In this document: piece by piece, positions 21,501 to 27,363 of the stretch
Numbering within the stretch: position 1 is the stretch's first letter
Layout: each line of letters opens with the position of its first letter
NCBI RefSeq assembly: GCF_001685025.1
Contig: NZ_MAYU01000025.1
Span: forward strand, 62,001 to 126,000
Length of the DNA stretch: 64,000 nucleotides
Direction: 5' to 3'
Source of the DNA: Bacillus sp. FJAT-27225
Lineage (GTDB): Bacteria; Bacillota; Bacilli; Bacillales; Cytobacillaceae
The notes under the pieces: model-generated
What the model saw: only the letters and a program-made list of their open reading frames with translations
What the model was told of the DNA's origin: nothing
Databases searched by the model: none
Program-made: the position numbers and the translations under genes

Positions 21501-21745
21501 TTATAAAAGGAAAGGCAGAACCTCTTTCCACTGTTCGTATTTTTGAAAAAGCAGGGAACAAGCAAGTTCTGCTGGGAGAGGTAAAAGCTGACAAGGACGG
21601 GTTATTCTCGATAGAGCTGGATATGAAAAATGGCAAACACGTCTTGGCCGCTGAATCAGAGAACTTCGCAGGAAAAGCTGTTTCAACAACTTCGATGCAG
21701 GTTCTTGTTATCGGCAAGCCAGAAGGGAAAGACAAAGCAAGTTAA
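12587..21745 (+). CDS. Giant secreted S8 protease with beta-propeller and five Rossmann-like modules
   Basis: 3052 residues from the TTG at 12587, eight bases after AGGAGG; the GTG at 12578 overlaps that site and is unlikely. Order: signal peptide ending near NLAMA; acidic linker and propeptide to about 245; bacillopeptidase F-like S8 domain with Asp266 (IMDSGVD), His308 (GHGTHVAGT), Asn405 and Ser487 (GTSMATPH); two carboxypeptidase-regulatory-like beta-sandwiches (about 552-715); a PQQ-type beta-propeller (about 718-1075); two more sandwiches. Then come five copies of a roughly 205-residue alpha/beta domain, starting at residues 1238, 1613, 1989, 2367 and 2747, with pairs of sandwich domains between them. 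Each copy opens with a hydrophobic strand such as VAVLNDYKG and ends near a LNAIDYAL-like helix. It looks like the class I glutamine amidotransferase/ThuA fold, but I see no conserved nucleophile Cys. A final Ig-like domain follows. No cell-wall sorting signal is seen. Confidence 0.9.
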   Translation: MHIFRKRTVRKWLGAMLAVLLLVSTFAPNLAMAADSKPKRFSKEELQLEEKREKEANSANQHESAEEQIKGDNQELPNLLKGLGIEPLPLKEEGKDKAAKAAVEEQKRAETTLQEAFKKSNEVNVIIRMKEKPNLESIYPQMKQQKSRADKIKTIQSHLKQKANSSQKGIEQALAAMESKGKAKKKDSLWIINGLSAKVTKEAIEELKQRDDVASITLDETLSLPEITVEESPPRLPEWGLEKIFAPKVWGQYGLKGEGIVVGIMDSGVDGNHEALKNNYRGGDGNHQYSWIDLSGQGYETPNDGNGHGTHVAGTSVGGGAGEPVGVAPGAEWIAAKIFNDGGSTTLSAIHQAFQWFLAPGGDPSKAPHVVNNSWGNSNTYNLEFYEDVKAWVSAGIFPSFAAGNDGPGAQTIGSPGSFPETFAVGATDMYDQTASFSSRGPVYWPDGSGGTNRLIKPDISAPGHRIYSAWPSKRNQGKYNTISGTSMATPHVTGAIALLYQANPNLTIEEVKKVLKDTVRIEAHMGTLPNDSYGSGIINIYQAVTEAAFAGDLSGSVKNKRGEPIAARLEIKAEGLSYDVSEKGVFAFKLREGSHKITVSSFGYKTYEGTVELEKGKAATLNVVLDDAEAFTIKGKVVDEEGNPISFAFIRLNGTPLSAIRTDGGGNFEIKQVPAGTYGVLVTGEGIKGQSQEIKVNNNLSLELKVKRVGTSLSKDWKMANGNVNRNAVSANAIDIEGLEKAWEYSLAGKGDILFSTPAAANGKVVLITDRGWVIALDSKSGKEQWEIRLGSNNRSSPTVEGNIVYLSGGQDGKIYALDLKTGAIQWTSNVGAMAIYESPVYHDGTLFVSSDLTNNAHLSALNARTGEKLWSVKLGAPTYFGPSIGNGLIYVGSYDNQTIRALKIEDGTEVWKKTISKEGIASKPVFDNGVLYFNGINFDTSTGTLYAVDAATGAEKWKVEGVGDTQAGSPIVYETMVISGSASQPNLRAFDKQTGEELWSNKAVGTTLNNGTVTANGLLFFASTNGSVSVLDVYTGERLKDIILPVYSTSGIPVLPGQVILPYLNGIQSYQSPGVLVGKLTDKDGKPVKGTVTVEETGDEVTAGEDGGFILKHVPGDYTVRISMYGKKQLTEKIQLVSGYKVVKDYQLQDAEKGSISITVKDKRTGNSLEGVDVKVEGTGISGKTNASGIFTKEEMYEGTWNVAFSLNGFKDGQRAIAVKQGEVTSISFELQPIDVAVLNDYKGQITTLLEKSGYTAEERSWDVVEDIGRYKVLYLNGAYGSDGVKPTEAEVKNLIDLANQNNVSIIFTDQWGMNYGSIHHLKDYYNNPSDLGHDYDVGEVRLKVESEHPILKGYKAGAEISMLPHDADFAWFNHYTGRTIGKIGTTEIGYVGSGVAYQAVSESSVHLLLSSFASAPWEQTDSWLQGQRQILLNSLDFLYGTEFGKVSGKIVDSNGEPIEASVEVVETGVKAKANEDGEFEFFHDEGTFTLEVRGKGHGTETVTFTAAKGNPAEVSVTLGSSERGTLSGIITDALTNNEISGVNVKAENAAGETVAEAVSGANGRYEITGLQEEIYKLTFSKDGYIVFSQEVDIARHTGEIDVKLNKMPAVGVVGDYSSSDKNFKAFMKEHGVTAVDIQPADLAAKMKDFDVVFINDPSSLGLTKPIFEGAMKAADSAETSVIFGEAYWSSAGINHLVNYRKDPESRGTARSTTQSAMYKVIEEHPILGGAKTGDTVKILNPAASAIGYFKNYSGYPLAEIKHEGASTSHGLGLAYKPRTEGSAELLMAGHGFSSYHGSKDYTAEGKQILFNAILWAANAKFTTISGTVVDENGQPLLASIKVKDAPFSAETDPATGAYSIAIKEGEYELTISAYGYETRTLKASALLDGEAQAISMKVAENVGSITGTIENEKDGNAVAGAKITLVGKPRSAESTMQGQFSLGKIEPGTYTVRVEKQGYVREEVEVEIAEGEELALKVKMLPSPTIGIIVDLTASGKTFKSYLEERGYKVEYVSFKDLDKLDTVDLVFANSDYKPDAVPTKADFKAFQEALDKKKKSIIWTGQAGGRGSIRYLWEYEANPAAIIEGTNKTDSKGIVKEEHPLTAGFKAGDVIEIPGKTGYYYGFTGYSGKTVVDFEQTTTGQKGSMIAYKGRTSQSVEILLANLTISHVFHPGDATLFDAGREKLLMNAIDWALAEKASLAGELHAQIQNEKGMSVKADVSIKETGKVLKTDGEGKFFTALEQGSYTLTVKAFGHKEQDFTITINNGQVLNENFIIQSENAGTLSGKVADAQTKDVIEGATIEALGTPAEAKTNESGEFELTLPAGTYEVRISAPGYKPVFETIDITEGNGTSLNASLFASEKIAVLANTVNQTRIIPFLQSNGYEADFYSFNDFETLIGKIEDYKLIIANDIASTMKDRFKVMVEKANESETSIIFGSQFGLGSIYDLSKAYADPQKVTSAYVDKEINIRVDQNHPIFRGFEQGKEYPFLLNPKGSVQYAHYENYSGTTIGTMTNPVKGNLGNAIGFKFSSSNSVHILLSGLQVGSYGNPADRWTENSSKIYLNAIDYALTASQGEIKGSVTDDNGKPIAGALVTIPGTDVKTATNAAGLYRIGIGVGNYQVKVQARGYTEQTKQAVIEETGSTAEVNFTLEALEGADLKGTVIDKKTSKPVTGAAISLIPKDEPDFKGTATSGDNGSYAFENLLPGEYTLEVVMEGYLPATFNVVVESTDVTRNLELNAFEVAVLGDMNGSISQFLNKHDIFTEENDWGILGQLNKYKAVIVNTKTGTKEQVDQLIKESDENKVSLIFTGTWGVKEGSIQLLQQSLGNPDPDQQGYNEGAVYLKLLSEHPLFDGLEADQDGLIRIHAEKSPYATFKNYSGLTLAGMQMDAAEKGDAIGYEFRSKEHMHLLLSSFAVTNIIGPEYGWTANGKQLFANAVKWSIEAEQQLPTAPAWESENIVVKEKPAVIKGKAEPLSTVRIFEKAGNKQVLLGEVKADKDGLFSIELDMKNGKHVLAAESENFAGKAVSTTSMQVLVIGKPEGKDKAS

Positions 21746-21747
21746 AT

Positions 21748-21955
21748 TTTCGTGGATTCATTGAGGTTTTGGAGGGAGAGAAATCTCCACTAAACCGTGT
21801 TTCGTGGATTAATTGAGGGTTTGGCAGGGGTGAAAAGTCCACCAACACCGATTTCGTGGATTAATTGTAGGTTTGGCAGGACCAAAAATTCTACCAATCC
21901 TTATTTCGTGGATTAATTAAAGGTTTGGAAGGGGCGAAAACGCCGCTAAAACTTA
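21748..21955. repeat. Array A: four 52-bp tandem repeats
   Basis: Units start at 21748, 21800, 21852 and 21904, exactly 52 bases apart. Each begins TTTCGTGGATTAATT or a near copy and continues with GGTTTGG. The second half of each unit can fold into a hairpin whose stem bases change in step: GGAGA/TCTCC in unit 1, GGCG/CGCC in unit 4. The array starts two bases after the giant protease stop codon and ends before its terminator, so it would be transcribed as 3' untranslated RNA. Confidence 0.9.
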
Positions 21956-21962
21956 ATAGGAG

Positions 21963-22000
21963 AAGAGAGCCAGTTTATCCGGTTACTGGCTCTCTTTTTA
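21963..22000 (+). terminator. Intrinsic terminator after the giant protease and array A
   Basis: AAGAGAGCCAGT pairs with ACTGGCTCTCTT and is followed by T residues. Confidence 0.85.
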
Positions 22001-22055
22001 TTGAATTTTAGTTTAAATTGTGAGTTCACAAAGACTCTATCCCTAGCATTGCCTT

Positions 22056-23108
22056 TTAGAACAACCACCCAGCCAATACAAAGCAGATGGTTCCCATTAC
22101 TATCGAAGAAATTAGCCCAACAAATAGCGGGCGAAGCCCGACCGATTTTATTTTACGAATATCCGTTCCAAGCCCAACGCTCGCCATCACCATGAGTATA
22201 ATGAATTTGGCTGCTGTCGATGTTGTATCGGTTAATACAGCGGGAAGGGGAAAGAGAGTGTTGAGAGCCGTTGCTCCAGCAAAGACAAGCACAAAATAAG
22301 GGAAAACCCTTGCTAAGTTAAACCGGTTATGCTCATTTTGTATGCCTTGGGACTTGACTGAGATCAAAATTGACAAAACAATCGCTGTTGGTACGAGCAT
22401 CAGTGTTCGAATCAATTTAACAACAACCGATGTGTCTCCGGCAGCCGCGCTGTAGTTATATCCAGCGGCGACAACGGATGAAGTGTCGTGGATAGCTGTC
22501 CCAGCCCAAACACCGAATTGCTGGTCGGGCATGGATAGAAGACGCCCAATTAGCGGATAGACAAGAACCGCGAGAACATTAAAAGCAAAGATTGTATTGA
22601 CTGCATACACAATTTCCTCGTCCTTTGCTTTGATGATTGGCCCTGAAGTCGCTATGGCAGTCGCCCCGCATATACCTGTCCCAAGGCTAATGAGCAGCGG
22701 AATATTTCCTTCGAGCTTTAATAGCCTGGCAATGAAATAGGTCAGAAAGATGCCAATCAAAACTGCAACGATGACAATGATAAGTGCGTTGAAGCCGAGG
22801 CTATAAATTTCAGAGAAACTATATCCGAATCCAAGAAGGATAATGGCCGCTTTGAGAAGCTTTTTTAATGTAAAATTGATGCCTTTATTAAACAATAAAG
22901 GAACCCCGGTAAATTGTTTGATAGCTACACCCAATATAACTGCAACCACCGCACCGCCGATGACCGGAAAGGCTTGTCCGAGCATGTGGGCAAAAATAGC
23001 AATAATTGCAGTTAGTAAAATACCTGGTAAATAGGATAATACGTTGTTTTTCCCGATAAATGAAAATCGAGTAGTAAATGAGTGTAGTGTATCATGCTGG
23101 CTCTTCAA
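22056..23108 (-). CDS. YeiH-family (UPF0324) membrane transporter
   Basis: 350 residues with about ten membrane segments. Family hallmarks are GVAIKQFTGVP, the glycine-rich LGTGICGATAIAT segment and the AGTAIHDTSSVVAA motif. The family is annotated as putative sulfate or sulfur-compound exporter; in the cell membrane it may export taurine-derived or other anions, but its substrate is not established. The start chosen is the TTG at 23108, seven bases after GGAGGT; the ATG at 23123 lies inside that ribosome site. Convergent with the giant protease gene; divergent from nothing obvious upstream. The neighbouring cysteine desulfurase hints weakly at sulfur metabolism. Confidence 0.88.
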   Translation of the reverse strand: MKSQHDTLHSFTTRFSFIGKNNVLSYLPGILLTAIIAIFAHMLGQAFPVIGGAVVAVILGVAIKQFTGVPLLFNKGINFTLKKLLKAAIILLGFGYSFSEIYSLGFNALIIVIVAVLIGIFLTYFIARLLKLEGNIPLLISLGTGICGATAIATSGPIIKAKDEEIVYAVNTIFAFNVLAVLVYPLIGRLLSMPDQQFGVWAGTAIHDTSSVVAAGYNYSAAAGDTSVVVKLIRTLMLVPTAIVLSILISVKSQGIQNEHNRFNLARVFPYFVLVFAGATALNTLFPLPAVLTDTTSTAAKFIILMVMASVGLGTDIRKIKSVGLRPLFVGLISSIVMGTICFVLAGWLF

Positions 23109-23280
23109 GATTGGGACCTCCATTTGTCTTGTTGTGACTAAACATATGCCTTTTTTATCCTACCACCGGACAAACACTTTGACTAGCTTAACACACAATC
23201 ATCAAGAACTTTCTCCATCTTAACAGTGGGAATGGTATTAACATCAGACTGTTTCCGGTTTTGGGCTATTTTGGTTGGCT

Positions 23281-24432
23281 TTAGCAACATGCTGTGTGTT
23301 CTTTTAAATTAACGTAAGTAGACAATTCTTTTATCAAGATATCAATCTCGGCTTTTGTATTTTCATAAGAAAAGCTAATGCGAAGGGCACTATCAGCCAT
23401 TTCCCGGCTAAGGCCAAGCGATTCAAGTACTGAAGGACCGCGAGAATGGTTTGATTTACAGGAGGCTGCACTGGAGATACATATCCCTTTTTCGTCAAGA
23501 AATTCAATTACATTCTTACTGGTGTGGCCAGGAAGAGAGAGGTTGACGATATGGGGAGCTCCGTCAGTTGAGGAATTCAGTACTGCGCCGGGCAGGTGTT
23601 CTTTTAAAAATTTTTGGCAATAATTCCTTAACTCCGCCATATGAACAGCATTTCTTTCCATATTGTCAAAAGTGATCCGGGCGGCTTCACCGAATCCTGC
23701 TATGAAGGCAGTGTTTTCAGTTCCAGAGCGTAAGCCGCGTTCCTGGCCGCCGCCAAACATGATCGAAAAAATCTTTGTTCCCTTTTTGGCATACAAGGCA
23801 CCGACACCCTTTGGACCGTGTATTTTATGCGCGCTTATACTAATTAAATCTGCTCCCAGGGTATCGACAGTGAACGGAAGTTTGCCGTACCCTTGAACCG
23901 CATCGCAATGAAGAAGGGCGGATGAATTCTTTGTGTCAATAATCTGTTTGATTATTTGTATCGGAAAAATATCCCCGGTTTCATTCTGAACGAGCATCGC
24001 ACTAACAAGAACGGTCTCCTTGTTAATAACACGTTCCAATTCGTCTAAATTTAATTCCCCGTTTGCTGCAGGTATATATGAAACCTTCCAGCCTTGTTTT
24101 TTCAAGTCGCGAATAGTTTTCGTCACAGCGGGATGCTCGACCTCGGTGGTAATTATATGGTTGCCGATAGAGGAATTTGCCAGGCAAGCCCCTTTAATCG
24201 CGAGGTTGTCAGCTTCTGTTCCGCCGGAAGTAAAAAATAAATCATCCGGATCCGCACCAATTGTCCTCGCAATACGTCTCCTGGCTTTTTCGACTTCAAA
24301 CTTGCTTTCCCTGCCAAGCCGATGAAGAGACGAGGGATTACCGTATTGATTGGTAAGCATGTCGACAATTTTATTGGTCACTTCCGGATAAGGCCTGGTC
24401 GTGGCGCTGTTATCCAAATAAATAACGGGCAT
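23281..24432 (-). CDS. Cysteine desulfurase, NifS/IscS family
   Basis: 383 residues. A pyridoxal phosphate enzyme that takes sulfur from cysteine for Fe-S clusters, thiolated tRNA or thiamine. Signature: IYLDNSATT at the N-terminus, the SGGTEADNLAI cofactor loop, the PLP lysine at about 203 in SAHKIHGPKG, and the persulfide Cys at about 325 in SAASCKSN within the longer group I-type loop. The sequence is closest in appearance to Bacillus NifZ/YrvO proteins. It ends in two cysteines. The inner ATG at 24432 is preferred, because GAAGGA would abut the ATG at 24441 but lies seven bases before the inner one. No scaffold or thiI gene lies next to it. Confidence 0.9.
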   Translation of the reverse strand: MPVIYLDNSATTRPYPEVTNKIVDMLTNQYGNPSSLHRLGRESKFEVEKARRRIARTIGADPDDLFFTSGGTEADNLAIKGACLANSSIGNHIITTEVEHPAVTKTIRDLKKQGWKVSYIPAANGELNLDELERVINKETVLVSAMLVQNETGDIFPIQIIKQIIDTKNSSALLHCDAVQGYGKLPFTVDTLGADLISISAHKIHGPKGVGALYAKKGTKIFSIMFGGGQERGLRSGTENTAFIAGFGEAARITFDNMERNAVHMAELRNYCQKFLKEHLPGAVLNSSTDGAPHIVNLSLPGHTSKNVIEFLDEKGICISSAASCKSNHSRGPSVLESLGLSREMADSALRISFSYENTKAEIDILIKELSTYVNLKEHTACC

Positions 24433-24521
24433 TTCGCTCATCCTTCAAAATTAATGATTCTGGATTCATTGTATCAATCAAGCTAATAAAGAGTAAATGC
24501 TTCAATCAGTGAAAAGCTAAA

Positions 24522-24710
24522 TCAATCGATACATTTTCCATGCAAAAAACGCCCACCAGCGTATCTGTCAATGCAGGAGTAAAAGGAAAGGGAAGTGCCA
24601 CGGTATCCTAAACAAGTTCCACTTGTAACAGGTTGTCCCATAAGGTCGATTGCTGGCACACCTGGCCTATCTGCGGAATAATAGTATATTTGCTTAGCGG
24701 CTGCAGTCAC
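24522..24710 (-). pseudogene. Possible remnant of an unknown gene
   Basis: A 62-codon frame starting at GTG without a ribosome site; the open frame continues upstream to about 24770 without a better start. The translated text (for example PVTSGTCLGYRGTSLSFY and three cysteines in the C-terminal half) looks like real protein rather than antisense noise, and no gene overlaps it on the other strand. I do not recognise the family. It could be the tail of a decayed gene. Confidence 0.25.
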
Positions 24711-24790
24711 AATAAGTGGCTGTTTTTTTATTTCGTTAAAATTTTCGTGTTGGGTGATGCTTTAAAGAGGAGTTGATTATGTCTAAAGTG

Positions 24791-24915
24791 TGAAATTCTC
24801 GGATATATGCTGAAATTCTCGGATATATTAAAATTTCCTCGGATAAGTAGCCGGAAGTCTCGGATATATTAAAAATTTCTCAGAGAAATAGTCGGAAAGA
24901 AGCCTCGGATAAATC
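24791..24915. repeat. Short tandem array, about 20-bp period
   Basis: CTCGGATA-type cores occur at 24798, 24818, 24838, 24859, 24879 (CTCAGA) and 24904. The first two units, TGAAATTCTCGGATATAT, are near identical; later ones drift. This is a different class from the 52-bp arrays. Confidence 0.75.
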
Positions 24916-25371
24916 TTAAGAACCGCCGATTAAGTTTAAAACTTAGGTTCCAACTAAACTTCGTTTTGCGCTCTGTTGATTGTACCCGGAGTAGAATACT
25001 CATTTGTAAATTCATCGCAATTTCTCTTGCCAGAGAAGATTACCCAACGTTCTCACGATGAGATCCAAAGACACCAAGGGGGGGGAGAAGAAAAGAAATG
25101 CCGAGGCGACTACTCAGCTCAGACGAATTCCTCATTAGCTAGTGCGTCCTTTTTCCTTGCGACGAATCTCGGAATAGCTGCCTATATGTACATTCGTTCC
25201 TTAAGATGTTTACATAATTTCTTGAAAGTCATAATTATTTACTTTTTTCATTTGTTTTCTGAATAATGGTAAAAATTCATGTTTTGTAAATATAAAAACT
25301 TTATTTTTGTTCAAATTTAATGTAACAAAAGTTCATTATTGTGATATAGTTATTTTGCAATAACAATTATA

Positions 25372-25385
25372 TGAAAGCGCTGACA
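25372..25385 (+). promoter_or_regulatory. cre-like box upstream of nupC
   Basis: TGAAAGCGCTGACA fits the CcpA consensus at all but one position and contains the core AAGCGCT. It lies about 130 bases before the nupC start. CcpA control of nucleoside uptake is plausible. Confidence 0.55.
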
Positions 25386-25517
25386 CCGTCAAAACGGAAT
25401 AAAGGGTGATTTTTCATAGGTTTTTTGGAAAACTACTAACAGACTGTTCTAAGTGTAATCGAATACCAAACACTTTTGGCCATCGATATAACAGTAAGTT
25501 TTTTAGGGGGTAAAAAA

Positions 25518-26693
25518 ATGTCAATCTTTATTGGTATCATAGGAATCATTGTTTTACTGTTTGTTGGATGGGCAATGTCTAACGATAAGAAAAACATTAA
25601 CTATCGTGCTGTAGGCATAATGCTGGCTGTCCAGCTCTTCATAGCATGGTTTATGCTAAATACGTCAGTGGGGCGAAAAGTTCTCCAAAAAATCGTAGAT
25701 GTTTTTAATAAGGTTCTCTCCTTCGGCCATGAAGGAATTGCGTTCGTTTTTGGTGATTTATCAACAAAAGGCTATTTCTTCGTAGATGTACTTATGATGA
25801 TTGTTTTCGTTTCCGCATTACTGTCAATATTAACGTATACAAAAATTTTGCCGCTTGCGATTAAATATATAGGCGGAGCAGTTGCGAAAATCACTGGATT
25901 GCCTAAGGTTGAATCATTTGTCGCAGTCAACTCGATGGTGTTTGGTGATACAACTGCGATTCTTTCTGTAAAATCCCAGTTGCACAAGCTTTCTCCCAAC
26001 CGTCTGTTTATTGTAGTAACCTCATCTCTCGTTGCGGTATCTTGTTCGATCTTGGGCGCTTATATGCAAATGATTCCAGCCGAGTTTGTACTCGTTGCCT
26101 TGCCAATAAACGTTTTCTCTGGATTGATTCTTTCTTCGATGGTTTGTCCTGTTACAAAGGAAGAAGATGAAGATATTGAAATAAAAGAAATGATTCCTGA
26201 AAAATCTTTGTTTGAAGCAATTGGAAACGGTGCTTTAATTGGCGGTAAGACAGCCTTAATTGTTGGCGCAATGTTGATAACTTACATTGGCTTGCTTGCA
26301 ATGCTGAACTATGTTCTTGATGGAGTAGTAGGGATGACCTTCCAGGAACTGCTCGGTTATATATTTGCCCCAGTTGCCTTCATAATGGGAGTTCCGACTT
26401 CTGAGATTGTAACAGCGGGTTCAATTATGGGAACAAAGGTTGCTGCAAACGAATTTGTTGCCATGCTTGATTTTATGAAAATTATCCCTGATATGAATCC
26501 TAAGACTGTCGGTATTGTTTCAGCATTCCTTATCTCATTTGCGAACTTTTCTTCGATTGGTATTATCCTTGGGACTGTACAGGCGATCAATGCTGAAAAG
26601 GCTAGCGAGCTCGCTAAGGTAGGCTTAAAGGTATTGTTTGTTGCTACATTGGGATCAGTATTAACTGGTACGATTGTAGGATTGTTCTTGTAA
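25518..26693 (+). CDS. nupC: Concentrative nucleoside transporter, NupC family
   Basis: 391 residues from the ATG at 25518, which has TAGGGGG upstream; the frame from 25476 has no ribosome site. A cation-coupled nucleoside importer of the CNT family in the cell membrane. Features: an N-terminal hydrophobic helix (MSIFIGIIGIIVLLFVGW), the SVGRKVLQ region, VNSMVFGDTTAIL, the MGVPTSEIVTAGSIMGTK stretch that forms substrate and ion contacts, and the SFANFSSIGIILG motif near the C-terminus. Length matches B. subtilis NupC. It is followed by a bidirectional terminator and preceded by a cre box, as expected of a scavenging transporter under carbon control. Confidence 0.93.
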   Translation: MSIFIGIIGIIVLLFVGWAMSNDKKNINYRAVGIMLAVQLFIAWFMLNTSVGRKVLQKIVDVFNKVLSFGHEGIAFVFGDLSTKGYFFVDVLMMIVFVSALLSILTYTKILPLAIKYIGGAVAKITGLPKVESFVAVNSMVFGDTTAILSVKSQLHKLSPNRLFIVVTSSLVAVSCSILGAYMQMIPAEFVLVALPINVFSGLILSSMVCPVTKEEDEDIEIKEMIPEKSLFEAIGNGALIGGKTALIVGAMLITYIGLLAMLNYVLDGVVGMTFQELLGYIFAPVAFIMGVPTSEIVTAGSIMGTKVAANEFVAMLDFMKIIPDMNPKTVGIVSAFLISFANFSSIGIILGTVQAINAEKASELAKVGLKVLFVATLGSVLTGTIVGLFL

Positions 26694-26707
26694 TTAAAAA
26701 TATAATA

Positions 26708-26742
26708 AGAAAATGCGGTCCCAAAAGGGCCGCATTTTCTAT
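26708..26742. terminator. Bidirectional terminator between nupC and mrpG
   Basis: AGAAAATGCGG-CCC pairs with GGGCCGCATTTTCT around AAAA. The flanks are A/T-rich on both sides, so it can serve both converging genes. Confidence 0.85.
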
Positions 26743-26750
26743 TTGTATCA

Positions 26751-27101
26751 TTAACTTTCTCGTACTTCGTTGCGTTTTTGCTTAATTGTAGATTCAGCCA
26801 GTTCAACATTTGTCTTGTAAGCAGCCCTTGAAATTAAGTGAGCCGAAACAGGGGCGGTCAGGAAGACGAAAAATATTCCAAGAAATAACCTTATGCTGAA
26901 ATAGCCTTCATTAAAAAGAAAAAATATAAACGTACCAACCAGTGTAAACAATACGCCAAGGGTTGTGCTTTTGGAAGCAGCATGAGAGCGGGTATAAACA
27001 TCGGGCAGGCGGAGTAATCCGATGGCACTCAGGAAAGTAATGATGGTACCGGCTAAAATCAGAAAAGCTGCAAACATCTCACTGAGAGTGTTTGGATTCA
27101 A
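26751..27101 (-). CDS. mrpG: Mrp antiporter subunit G
   Basis: 116 residues with three membrane helices; last gene of the mrpABCDEFG operon. MrpG is a small structural subunit of the multi-subunit Na+/H+ antiporter. The GLLRLPDVYTRSHAASKSTTLG loop region after the first helix is the family signature. Its start overlaps the end of mrpF by 23 bases, which suggests translational coupling. The charged C-terminal tail (about 25 residues) is cytoplasmic. Confidence 0.93.
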   Translation of the reverse strand: MNPNTLSEMFAAFLILAGTIITFLSAIGLLRLPDVYTRSHAASKSTTLGVLFTLVGTFIFFLFNEGYFSIRLFLGIFFVFLTAPVSAHLISRAAYKTNVELAESTIKQKRNEVRES

Positions 27102-27363
27102 TGGCTACACCCCTTTCAAGGAATCTTGCAAATGCAAATGTTCCAATGAACGATAAAATTCCTATCAGTAATATTACTTCAAAAAACGCATGGGTTCTAA
27201 GGATGACCGAGGTTATTGCAACACCTGAAATTAAATTGATGCCAATGGCATCCAACGCCTGGATACGGTCAGGAATAGACGGTCCCATTATTAGTCGATA
27301 GACAGAAGCCAGTATTGAAAAAGTAAGAAAAACTAAGGAAATTTTCAATATTAAGTCGAACAT
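27079..27363 (-). CDS. mrpF: Mrp antiporter subunit F
   Basis: 94 residues, three membrane helices. The RLIMGPSIPDRIQALDAIG segment between helices one and two is diagnostic of MrpF/MnhF. It is part of the Mrp Na+/H+ antiporter; B. subtilis MrpF has also been linked to bile-salt or cholate efflux. The ATG at 27363 shares a base with the mrpE stop region, so the two are coupled. Confidence 0.93.
   Translation of the reverse strand: MFDLILKISLVFLTFSILASVYRLIMGPSIPDRIQALDAIGINLISGVAITSVILRTHAFFEVILLIGILSFIGTFAFARFLERGVAIESKHSQ

Larger units (their letters stand above)
24433..25517. other. Gene-poor kilobase between the desulfurase and nupC
   Basis: No confident gene. It holds a minus-strand open stretch at 24522-24710 with protein-like composition, a short tandem array at 24791-24915, a run of eight G near 25080 followed by GCCGAGGCGA, and a cre box at 25372. 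The middle part resembles a structured leader, but it matches no riboswitch consensus I know. Confidence 0.4.

Noticed and set aside
21748-21955. CRISPR array
   Set aside because: Units are contiguous repeats of 52 bases, not short repeats separated by unique spacers; no cas genes in the window. The same applies to arrays B and C.
25020-25200. Lysine riboswitch before nupC
   Set aside because: Only the GGGG and GCCGAGG elements resemble it; the AGAGG, AGUA and GCUGG parts are missing, and a nucleoside transporter is not an expected target.
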